64,000 bases of DNA from positions 11,929,501-11,993,500 of the forward strand of contig JAULJL010000005.1 of assembly GCA_030761205.1 (NCBI GenBank). Reading direction: 5' to 3'. This stretch comes from Fremontodendron californicum (lineage: Eukaryota > Streptophyta > Magnoliopsida > Malvales > Malvaceae). Both the position numbers and the translations under genes were made by a program. Under the pieces are notes generated by a model. It made no database searches. It saw only the letters and a program-made list of their open reading frames with translations, and was not told the origin of the DNA. Positions 24,201 through 34,110 of this stretch are shown here, in pieces (positions within the stretch are counted from its first letter, which is position 1; each line of letters opens with the position of its first letter).

Positions 24201-25185
24201 TGCTATGTCATTTGGATTTTTGCCATGTCAAGCATGTCATGTCATTCATTCATATGCCATGTCATTCAGATTTTGCCATGTTAAGTATGTCATGTCATGT
24301 CATTCATTCATATGTCATGTCATTCATTCATATACCATGTCATTTGGATTTTGCCACGTCAAGCATATTATGTAATTCATTCATATGTCATGTCATTTAG
24401 ATTATGCCATGTCATGATAAATATGCATATTGTTCAATTTTTATCTTAGTAATATTTTTGCATATTCATGATCATTTTTTTTATGATTTTAAAATATATG
24501 AAAAATAAATAAAATTTTTTTTCCATTAAACAAGATTATTCCCAAGTTAAAAAAATTCATGAGTTCTCTACTGGTCTGCCGGGGAGGATATCATCAATTA
24601 TCGTTAATGACGGAATATATTTTTTCAAAAATGAGAGTGATTCGGAGAATTTCAAAATAAAAAAAAAATTTCATGTTTTGCCAAGTTTATCGGGAAATAT
24701 GGGAAACTTTATGTTAAAAAATTCCGGATAATTTTCAAATAAAATATGATTATTTTTTAAGAGAATTATTTTTAAACACCAAATTTAAAACCGACTTTAA
24801 CTGAGATTTAAGACAACACATGACTAATAAGATACAGTTTTATACGGGCGTTATGGGGGTGCTAATCATTCTCCGCACGTAACTGACTCCTGAACCCGCA
24901 CTTTTTTTCTCTGGTTCAAAGCGCAGACTTCAAAATCGATTTTTTAAAAGAAAATATTTTAATTAATTTTAAAATATTTTTTAAAAATCAGTTTTAATAA
25001 GTGGTCGATCAAACCTAGCCAAAAAAAGATTGGTAGCGACTCAAATTTTTTTTTCGAGATTGTTTTCATGCCCTCCTCTTCGTTAAAAGAAATTAAATCA
25101 TCTTTTATTCTATTTTTTTCAATATCACACTTTAACCAGCGATGTCTCGCGATGGAACGTTCCCGACTTTTTAAAGTTGCGACAC
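21291..25185 (+). mobile_element. 5'-truncated Tat/Ogre-like LTR, isolated copy
   Basis: Collinear with the LTR at 2865 from the equivalent of its base 4430 to the end: the GATGACATTTTTAAAA block, the AAAGCTATAGCTAGGTAGC block, the TTGGCGAGAATTAGTT block, the GCCATGTCAT minisatellite, the TATACGGGCGTT block and a GCGACA end. About the first 1.5 kb of the LTR is missing. TTAAA occurs at both edges (21286-21290, 25186-25190). Comparison with the duplicated host block at 29480-29530 shows that this whole segment is an insertion between two sequences that are contiguous there. No internal region is attached. Confidence 0.75.
23470..24420 (+). repeat. expanded GCCATGTCAT minisatellite in the truncated LTR
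   Basis: Roughly 55-70 base units read TTTAGATTTTGCCATGTCAAGCATG...CATTCATACATATGCTATGTC, with internal ATGCC/ATGTC runs of varying length. At about 950 bases it is about twice as long as the array in the LTR at 2865. It is not coding. Confidence 0.9.
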
Positions 25186-25735
25186 TTAAAATATAAATTG
25201 CAGCCAATGTTGAATTTGCGAAAGTTAGTGTACCGGCTTATTTTGTTTTAAACGTGCAATTTGGTAAGTAGGTGGGAACAAAAAACTAAACGAGATGTAC
25301 TTTTATTTGATGCATTACTGTCACATTGAAATTAAGTGGAAAAGGCATTCAATTACATTTGGCAGGTTTTATGACTCCAAGACCTTCGGCATTTTTGTTT
25401 CTACTTTCCAATGTATACTCCGACTCCAATCCAAACAATTAATAGCCTCATGTAGATAAGATGGATTTTGACAAACAGCATGGATTGAGTTAGATTGGGT
25501 TTGAGTTTGATTTAAATAAAATATTAATAATTTTTTGTATTTGTATAAGCCCGATTCGACTCGAAATATGGGTAAGATTTTGTGATCAGACCCGACTCAT
25601 ATTATCAAAGAGATATCCAGATCTAATCCGACCTGCCCAATTTTTTAAGTCATTTAAACGAGTATGGAAGGTGGTTCCTAAGACCCTTGTATTGGTCACT
25701 GGCAGCAATAAAGAAACAAGCAAATCTGACATGCC
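25186..25735. other. host DNA with a duplicated block and MITE-like remnant
   Basis: 25223-25312 matches 29524-29611 (AAGTTAGTGTACCGGCTTAT and following). 25440-25640 has CCCGATTCGACTCG and CCGACCTGCCC words typical of degenerate hAT-like MITEs but no clean ends. No gene is seen. Confidence 0.55.
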
Positions 25736-26292
25736 TAGGGATGGCAATGAAGCGGGGTGGAGATGAATTTTGCAGTATCCTCTTCCGTCCCGTCATTGGA
25801 TTGCTTTGCCCTCGCCCTCGCCCCCCGCACCGTTCCGCCGTGGATGTTGAAATTTTAATACGATTACCACCTCCATAGATGTCAGTTACATCCATAACCG
25901 TTCCGCTCCGCCCCATTCGATATTTATTAATTATTTTTATTTTTTTCAAATAATAAAGTATTGTAAAAAAAATTAAATATAAATTCAACATAAATGGATT
26001 TTTAATCTAGAAAGATAAAAAAAAATTTAGGTTTACGCTTTTTAAAAATAAAAATAATAAGTTTAGTTATATTACTTTATTGTACTTTTAAAAGCTAAAT
26101 ATTTAAGGATAAAATAATAATTTTAGTATTCGGGACGGTGCAGATAATTACCAGAACTACTCCATCTCGCCTTTCAAACAAAAAAAAAAAAACCGCTCCG
26201 TCACGTTTCGTCTCTATTGTTAAAAAAAAACCTCTTCATTCGAAATGAATCGATTCAAGATTTATCGGACGATTCGGATTTTGCCATCCCTA
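25736..26292. mobile_element. hAT-like MITE with 8-bp target duplication
   Basis: Inverted ends TAGGGATGGCAATG and, from the right, TAGGGATGGCAAAATCC. They are flanked by GACATGCC (25728-25735) and AACATGCC (26293-26300), matching at 7 of 8 bases. The interior is GC-rich at both edges (CCCTCGCCCTCGCCCC; CGCTCCGCCCC) and AT-rich in the middle, with no transposase. This is the clearest DNA-transposon insertion in the window. Confidence 0.8.
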
Positions 26293-27026
26293 AACATGCC
26301 ACAAGTAAAGAAACAAGCAAACAACACTCAAACATCCATAAATAAAACGCTTACATAATCTGCGACCATGAAGCTAAGGCCTTAAGCTGCTATCCATGAA
26401 CCCAAGGCACTATTTCACTAATAATAACTATTTATTATCATTAAATATAAAATATATTTATTATACAATAACATAGGATTTGGGTCGGATCTAGATTTAA
26501 AATTTTCTATCCAAGGCTTGATTCGTTTAGAAAATGAGCTCTAAATTTTGTGCAAATCTATTTTTAAGGTCTAATATTTTTACTGAAACCCTTTTAAATA
26601 TCGGGTAGACTTTCAGATTTAGATGAATAATCTGACCCATGAACAAGTCTAGATAGCAGCCTGACAGTTTCTTTTATTATCTCTTTAATATTTGTAACGA
26701 CGAATTATTTTACATCAAAAAATTGTAATATACTTTGGAAAATATTATTATTGTTTTTTATTATTTGATATTTAATTTAATTTTCATTGAATTTATTGTT
26801 ACTAGTGATTCACCTTAATTATGTTTACTTGACAATGTCAAATATATTTCAATATCACTAAAAGAATGCTAATGAAAAGTTTAAACAATAATATTCTTAT
26901 TATTAGATTTAGGAAGAGATAATAGTAATAGAAATAGATTATTGAAAATTGATCTCTTATAAAGTAATATATATTTTTTTTATTTTTTTAATTTCTTTAC
27001 CTCTATAAAGTATCTATATAAAATAA
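26293..27026. other. AT-rich intergenic DNA
   Basis: No gene recognised. 26470-26660 has GGGTCGGATCTAG...CTGACCCATGAACAAGTCTAG, a possible further MITE remnant. 26787-26850 matches 29615-29680, the last block of the local duplication. Confidence 0.5.
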
Positions 27027-27620
27027 TGAAAGTTATCCCTTCAATCGAAGGGATAACTTTCATCAACTGTGTCCCGAATTGCTCGCCAAGTGGCGAGCAA
27101 TTCCTTAATTTTTTATTTATTTAAAATTTTTAAATTTTTATGTAGTATTTATATTATTTTTCATATTTAATCATATATTATATTATATATATATATATTT
27201 TGACACGTTAATAAATCATATTATATAGATTTTAATACATTCGTGCATTCGTATCGTTTTAATGTAGTATAGTATTTTTATTTTATTTTTTCGTGTCAGG
27301 TCCAAAATCTATTAAAATAAATGAAAATTATCCCTTCAATTAAAGAGATAACTTTCATCAATTGTGTCCCGAATTGCTTGCCAAGTGGCTAGCAATTCCT
27401 TAATTATTTTTTTTATTTAAAATTTTTAAATATTTGTGTTGCATTTTTTTTTTTTTTTGTGTTTTAATCATATTTTATGTATTATATATATATTGACATG
27501 TTAATAATTCTTATTATATAGATTTTGATACATTCGTGCATTCGTATCGTTTTAGTGTTGTATTGTGTTTTTTTCTTGTCGTATTCGTGTCATATCCAAA
27601 ATTATCAGATCTAATTGTCA
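27027..27620. repeat. tandem duplication (295-bp period) each with two hairpins
   Basis: Unit 1 holds two perfect inverted repeats: 27027-27062 (16-base arms TGAAAGTTATCCCTTC, loop AATC) and 27076-27103 (12-base arms GAATTGCTCGCC, centre AAGT). Unit 2 repeats the same order at 27322-27357 and 27371-27398 with several substitutions that partly break the arms. The sequence after each pair is also shared (CATTCGTGCATTCGTATCGTTTTA words at about 27239 and 27531). The stems could form hairpins in RNA or extrude as cruciforms. No gene is attached. Confidence 0.8.
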
Positions 27621-28864
27621 TTATTCAAATAACTTTCAATTTTGTGTCACGTTCGTTTTATATAAATTTTGACGTTCGTGTATTCATGTTATTTTCTGTT
27701 TCCTGTTGTATTTTAGTTATTTTTTCATGTCATGTTCGTGTGTGACACTATTCAAATAACTCCTAATTTTGTGTCACATGTCGTATAATGATTGATTCTT
27801 TATTTTATTTTTTTAAAAATAAAGTCATACTAATTTTTTATTTTTATATTATTGAATAAAAATTTATTGTATTGATAAATTATCGGTAAAAATTAAAATA
27901 TTGAATAATAATATGAGATGGGTTGATGTAACTACTTTTTTTTTTTAAAAAAAAACTTTAGGTTTTGTAGCAAAAGAAAAAAAAATATTATGATGATTAA
28001 ATAGTAAAAAGAAAATTATGTTAAATGATGTTATAAGCTATGAGTTATTATATAATAGTTCTTAGGTTTATATTTTATTTTTTTATTTCTTAATATTAAT
28101 AAAAAATGATGGATATCAATACAATCTAAATAAATTAAATTTTGATATCCATCTTAACTTTTTTACAGATAATGTACATATAACGGATTAAATTTGTGTA
28201 TTCATATTTTATTTGTGTTATTTTATATCTATATTTTACTTTAAAAGTTGTCCTCAAGTTGAGATATTTTGTATAGTTTGTCATAGTAATTCAATTTTAA
28301 TTCTAAATTCATGTTATTTTTTGTGTCATAATCGTATTCAATGTATTGTTAATAACAATAAAACCGAAGCAACGGGAGAATTCAAACACTAGTATTAATA
28401 AATTTTTTCTATTTTTTTCTTAATTAGAATGATTGTTGATAAGGGAAGGGTATACATTATTAATTAATATTGATGATTGTTGAAAGATATAATATAAATT
28501 TAATAAAAAAATTATATATAAAAAAAAAAACGCTAAGTATCCTAGGTTTGAAGGAGTTTGTTCTTTTAACATTAATGTATCATAGCTTTGATCATTGTTT
28601 TCTTTTGAAGTTATTTTCCAACTCAATGATGTAATATTTATATTCTAATTAAATTTTTTTAGTCCACTATATAGTATACTAAATCATCATAAATTTAGCT
28701 TATTTAACTCCGTTAAAAGAATTTTAAATTAACAATTTATTTACTCAAATATCCATTCACCTTATAATTATAAATACTATTTATTTTAGTAATTCATCTA
28801 AATAAAAAATAAAATCACATCAAACCGTGTGAGATCATGCCTAATTGAATTAAGCTTTGTAATT
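27621..28864. other. AT-rich intergenic DNA, nothing recognised
   Basis: Very AT-rich sequence with T runs and no coding, RNA or repeat signal that I can support. Confidence 0.6.
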
Positions 28865-29690
28865 AAGTTTACCTAAAAATCATAACTTTTCTTAATAATA
28901 CAAATTAATCTGACCATTTATTTCAAAACTTGTAAGCATAAAGGGAGCAAATGGGAAATTAAAAAAAATTAAAAATCGATACCATTTATTTCAAAACATG
29001 TAAGCATAAAGGGAGCAAATGGGAAATTAACAAAATCTTAAACCAGATTCGATTAAAATCGATTCTACTAATTTTTTGAGTTAGGATTATAACTTAACAT
29101 TGTAAAGTAATTAAATTTAAATGTTTCCCTTAAGTTTAATGGAAAAAAATGATGTTCGGATTACTCCCAAAAAAATATTAACAAGAGAGACAATCTTTCG
29201 TTGAAAATGACATCCAACAAAGCAAGGGAAGAAACAAAGGGAACAACAAAATGTTCTCCTTAATTTGTAGGAAAAGCTTTTTTTTTTTTTTTTTTCTAAG
29301 CCATCATTTTATTAAAAGATAATTGAGAAGATACAAACATCAAAACAGTTTCTGAAACATACATGCATAACATCAAAAAAAGCCTACAAACATGAAGAGC
29401 AACCTAGACATGTCTATCTGAAAAAACATATCCGAACTAAAAAACACTATTTTTACCACATCTGCCTCATATTGATCAAAATATTAATGGTGACGAATTG
29501 ATTAAAATATAGGATTGCAGCTAAGTTAGTGTACCGGCTTATTTTGTTTTAAACGTGCATTTTGGTAGTTAGGTGGGAATGGAACAAAAAATAAACGAGA
29601 TCATGACTTTTATTTTCATTGAATTTATTGTTACTAGTGATTCACCTTAATTATGTTTACTATTGACAATGTCAAAAATACAAATAATAA
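28865..29690. repeat. second copy of a local duplication, upstream of the JIP-like gene
   Basis: Blocks 28865-28960, 29237-29276 plus 29479-29505, 29524-29611 and 29615-29680 match 17305-17400, 21213-21290, 25223-25312 and 26787-26850 in the same order and orientation. Here they lie within about 0.8 kb; in the other copy they are spread over 9.5 kb by transposon insertions. A local 60-70 base tandem repeat (TTTATTTCAAAAC.TGTAAGCATAAAGGGAGC) is at 28917-29035. Confidence 0.65.
29277..29478 (-). mobile_element. short LINE/SINE tail insertion
   Basis: A run of about 20 T followed by about 180 bases sits between GGAAAAGC and AAAATATTAATGGTGAC. In the duplicated block at 21236-21290 these flanks are joined with only a few bases between. 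The insertion is therefore younger than the duplication. Poly-T on the left implies a minus-strand, poly(A)-tailed retroposon end. The body resembles no coding sequence. Confidence 0.55.
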
Positions 29691-29954
29691 TAAAGGATTA
29701 TCAATATTGTAAAACCAAAACAATTGCAGCAAGATGGAGTTGTAAATGCAGTACTTCTAGCATTTTTGAAACGGTTAATGGCCATTTTAACAAATCATTG
29801 TCATCTAAGATTTTCTTTAAGGATTTACATGTGTCTCTTTTAAAAAATCTTTTCCCCTTTTAGAAAAAAGAAAAAGAATAAATCCTTTGGCAATTTGTAC
29901 ACATGTAAATGTTATAATAAGTGAATGGTTGTCGTTTTTTGCTCGACAAACTAG

Positions 29955-29962
29955 TATATATA
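29955..29962 (+). promoter_or_regulatory. TATA box of the plus-strand JIP-like gene
   Basis: TATATATA lies 102 bases before the ATG at 30064. It would place transcription start near 29990 with a leader of about 70-75 bases, a normal plant layout. No other TATA-like word lies closer to the start codon. Confidence 0.6.
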
Positions 29963-30063
29963 GATGATAGATGTGCTAGTCTCAACATATATGCACAAAC
30001 ACGGCTCAAGTCAATTGAAGAAGATCAGCTAGCTTTCCCTTTCCTAGAGAATTGAACACTAAC

Positions 30064-30617
30064 ATGGCTCAAGTCACCACCACCATTTGTAGTGTTAAAA
30101 ACGTTACAAGCTCTGGCATCATATATCAGATTTCCAATGATTGGCAAGGAAGTATTGGAGCTGGCGGTCTCGGCTCTTACCCTAGCCAAATCCTGTCTAA
30201 TGCTACAGCTACTTTTCAACATGTTGGAAATCAAAATGGGTCACAAGGAGCTACTGTGTATCGCATCACAATTGGCACTAACAAAGCCTATGACGTATTA
30301 CTAGCTTGGTTCAACCAGCCCAATTCTCCTAATAAGGTATGTAATACTAATAATAATGATCTCTACTTCTTAACCAAAACAAAGAAAAAAAAAACTATAA
30401 TTAAATAAATGTAACACTTCACTTGTATAACGCATTGCAGGCCTATACTTTGGTTGATCAAGCTGGCGCCTTTACAACCGATCGTTGGGCTGCAATTTTT
30501 AATGCACTGATAAGTTCTAGCAACAAGAGCAGCAGTGCACTGGGAGGAATCACCTCAGAAGTTCAAATTGGGGATGGAAATTTCCCAACATTTTCGGCAA
30601 CAATTACTTCTGCTTAA
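30064..30617 (+). CDS. jasmonate-induced protein-like (JIP-23 family), short form; two exons
   Basis: Exon 1 is 30064-30336 and exon 2 is 30441-30617. The 104-base intron has GTATGT at its 5' end and TTGCAG at its 3' end, in phase 0 after Asn-Lys. The product is 149 residues. Motifs in order are DWQGSIGAGGLGSYPSQI, FQHVGNQNGSQGATVYRI, YDVLLAW in exon 1 and DRWAAIFNAL, EVQIGDGNFPTFSATIT in exon 2. These match the minus-strand gene at 8161-9407 motif for motif, and the intron site is identical. Unlike that gene it has no signal peptide and is likely cytosolic. The frame is open upstream to a TTG, but the first ATG at 30064 follows a good TATA box. It is shorter than the classic 23 kDa members because it starts directly at the conserved core. 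Function in the family is not settled. Confidence 0.82.
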
Positions 30618-31131
30618 TTGTTGATGTAATAGGCTGTCAAAATTACTAAGTAAATAAAGTGCCCTGTGCATGCACTAGCAGTAGCAGTAGCACTAGCACT
30701 ACTAGTAGTCTATTCCGATCTAGACTATTAGACTGAATTTGGCAGCCATTAATCCACTACCTGTTTATGTGTTTGTTGTGTGTTATGCAATAATATTTTT
30801 GTTTTCTACATAGAGCAAAGCCCTACTTCATCTGCAGCCATTTGCAACATGTTTTCTTTGCAACTTAACGGATATGTTCTCTCTCATTACCACAAATTCA
30901 AATTTCATGTATCATACTATGCACCACATAACAATTGGAAAGCAGATAAAATGACAAATTTAAAAATATACCATCCAAATACTATTTTTGGATACAAAAT
31001 TAAACAGGATAGGATTAGGATTTAATTTGAATTGCTTCACACGACAAGGTGCTAGGTTTGGTTTATAACTCAGTCTTTATTCTTTCTCCTCTATCTTTTT
31101 TTTTTCTTTTTTTTTTTTTTACCAAAACTTA
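30618..31131. other. 3' flank of the JIP-like gene, no gene
   Basis: Holds the 3' untranslated region: AATAAA at about 30653 is a plausible polyadenylation signal, 36 bases after the stop codon. A GCAGTAGCAGTAGCACTAGC simple repeat at 30678-30710 follows, then AT-rich DNA with no gene. Confidence 0.5.
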
Positions 31132-31560
31132 ACATTGTTTTACTCAAATTTAAAAATTATCTTGTATCATAACGTTTTTTTGAAAGTTTAATCATATTTT
31201 TTTGTTTAAAAATATTCTAGAAACGATCAAAGAAAAAATGTCAAAACTTGAGTTTGGTCTCTTTACTATCTCAATTTTACTATTTTAATCCATGTACTTC
31301 AATTTTAACTCAACAATTTTTTACTCAAATTTTAAAAAGTCCAATCAGTAGATCATACTGCTTGTAACATTTTAGAAAAATTATCTTGTATCAAAACATT
31401 TTTTTGAAAGTTTAATCATAATTTTTTTGTTTAAAAATATTCAAGAAGAAAAGATAAAAGAAAAAAAAATGCCAAAACTTGAATTTGGTCCTTTTATTAT
31501 CTCAATTTTGCGATTTTAATGCATGTACTTCAATTTTAATGAATTTAATCTCTGTATTTC
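31132..31560. repeat. imperfect tandem duplication, period about 237 bp
   Basis: TTATCTTGTATCAWAACRTTTTTTTGAAAG, TTTAAAAATATTC.AGAA and CTCAATTTT..RATTTTAATSCATG recur at about 31155 and 31392. The copies are about 85 percent alike by eye. Non-coding, AT-rich. Confidence 0.65.
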
Positions 31561-32752
31561 TTTTAAAATTTTATTTAAGAACAATTAATAACTGTTTTAA
31601 AACTTTACAATTAAATTCTATCACGTTGACGTTTATTGAGGATATCAAGAATTTTAAATAATCATTGTTATTTGATTAAAATAAAATATGATATTTTTGG
31701 ACAAATATGTGTCACATAATCAAGAAATTAATGCACCTCAACCTACCAAGTAATCATTAAAATCCACTTCCTCCCAATTAAAGGTAATATTTGAAAATGT
31801 TATCTATTGTGGTTAAATCGATTTTTAATAATAGTACATACACTAAATTCATTAAAACTAGAAATAGGACCGTGTTATTCGATCTATTCAAGAATTGAGT
31901 TACCTGAAAACATACAAAATATTTTTGTAAGAAACTAGTTGATCTCCTCCGCATGTTGGTAGGAGATTAAATTTTACAATATAGATTCAAAAAATTATAT
32001 ATGTAATTTATTTTTTTAAAAATAATTATATTTTTGTATGAATTAACATATATTAGATTTGCCTTTCATTAGAAGATAAAAAAAAAATTAAAGAACAATA
32101 GCAATTCAAAAAATTTCAACTAATCACATGGTAAAAGAATGATCATAACAGTATAATCATCAATCTTGTGTTGTTCCTGTACATGTATAGTCACTGCATT
32201 GTTTTATACACAGAGATAATAACATTTATAGGATCAATTTATACATACCAAATGGTAATTGCATACTTTATCATACTCCAAAATGGTAATTACAAGTTAT
32301 AAAATTAAAATAAATTAATAATTTATGTTATAGTTATTATTTTTACAAATTAATATTTTTTAAAATAAAACTATACTTAATTTAAGTTCGGGTCATTTCG
32401 GGTTCGGTTCACTTCAGGTTCGGATAATTGTGGGTTGGATCATTTCGGGTTCGGGACACTTTCGGGTTTGGGTTGTTGACTTTTCTGGTCAAATCAGATT
32501 GGGTTGGGTTTGAGTTCGGGTGGGTTGGTTAGAGTTTTCGGATTCAGGTCAAAATTGGCAGGTCTAATCTTAATTTATTCTTTGATTTTATTAATTGTTA
32601 ATTATGTAAAAAGAAAAATACATTATGTAAATTGTTTTTTTTTTTTTTTAAATCTCATTTACTATTATAATTTTCGAAAGTTTATCATCCATAATTAAAC
32701 TCTAATTATCCTAAAATATTTTAGAATCAAATTGTAAAATAACAAATATACA
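31561..32752. other. AT-rich intergenic DNA with GGGTTCGGGT-type MITE remnant
   Basis: No gene is seen. 32388-32570 carries repeated GGGTTCGG / GGGTTGGG words and ends GGCAGGTCTAA, typical of the inner edge of a degenerate hAT-like MITE, but the other end is not clear. The sequence then meets the LTR start at 32753. Confidence 0.5.
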
Positions 32753-33399
32753 TGTAGACACCTAATTTTGTCCGGCCACCCCCTAAACCAGGTAAATTCT
32801 TCCTTGTACTTTTTTAGAATGCAGAAAATCTCTTCTCATCTTGCAGATGGTCCTCCAAGACTTGTGATTCGGAGTTCAGTATGAAAAGTCAATTAAAAAA
32901 AAGTCAACTCTGAAAAATCAACCCCGAAAAGTTAACCATTGAAAAGTCAACCCTTAGTCAAAATCAAGATTTAAAGTTGAATTGAACAATGGCGAAAGAA
33001 TTTTGACAATCCGAGATCTACAACGAAAGATATGGAGTTCGGAAGATGGGTGGGGAAATTGAGTGTAGGGGAAGACCTAATCCGGCAAATTTGGGAAAAA
33101 CTGCAAAGATGGCCCAATTCGGTAAAATTGAAGCCCTCAGTTGACAAAGGATGAATAAAGAAAAATAGCCCAAGGCCCAGTCTGAAATGGATTCCAAGGA
33201 AGAGCCGATTAGAGCAAAAACAGAAAAACGAAAAAATTGCCGAGTTTGAAAAGGGGAAAACTAAATCGGAGAGGAATTCAAATGTACAAATTGGGCATTT
33301 TCGGACCAACTCAAAATCAATATAGGACAAAGGAAGTGGAAAAAGAAAATCCAAAAATCGGACCCGTTTTGAGTAAAACCGAGGTTTCGGAGGTTGAAG

Positions 33400-34110
33400 G
33401 ACATTCTCAGAAAATTCTAGAAGATAATTCTGGGACAAATAGCAAATGAGCTCAAAAAATTATGAAAACTTTCACATATGAGTTTCATAATTTTTGGAAG
33501 ATATTGGTGAAGGAAATCCGGAATTGGAACTCATTTGAAAAATGGCAAAGTTCGGGTGCACTCAGCCGAAAATCCAGAAGATAATTCTGGGAAAAATAGC
33601 AAACGAGCTTGAAAAATTATGAAAACTTCCAGATCTGAGTTTTATAATTTTTGGAAGAGATCGGTGAAGAAAAATCCAGAATCGGAGTTCATTTGAAGAA
33701 TGGCAAAGTTCGGGTGCACTAAGCCGAAATTCTAGAAGATAATTCCGGAAAAAATAGCAAACGAGCTCCAAAAATTATGAAAACTTTCAGATCTGAGTTT
33801 CATAATTTTTGGAATATATCGGTGAATAAAAATCCGGAATCGGAATTCATTTGAAAAATGGCAAAGTTCGGGTGCACTAAGCCGAAATTCCAGAAGATAA
33901 TTCCGAGAAAAATAGCAAACGAGCTCCAAAAGTTTTGAAAACTTCCAGATCCCAATTTTATATTTTTTGGAAGAGATTGGTGAAGAAAAATCCGGAATCG
34001 GAGTTCAAATGAAAAAGGTGAATTTTGGGTGCCCTAAACCGAAAAATCCAAGAGAAAATTTCGAGAAAAACAGGAAACGAGCTCGAAAAATTCTGAAAAT
34101 ATCCAGATCT
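33400..34110 (+). repeat. about 157-bp subrepeats in the Tat/Ogre LTR, five copies
   Basis: Units carry AGAAGATAATTC.GGGAAAAATAGC, AAACGAGCT..AAAAATTATGAAAAC and TGGCAAAGTTCGGGTGCAC. Starts near 33411, 33567, 33731, 33888 and 34040 give the period. Homologous to the three-copy block in the LTR at 2865. Confidence 0.8.

Noticed and set aside
30052..30063. Upstream start of the second JIP-like gene at 30052
   Set aside because: The codon is TTG; the first ATG is at 30064.
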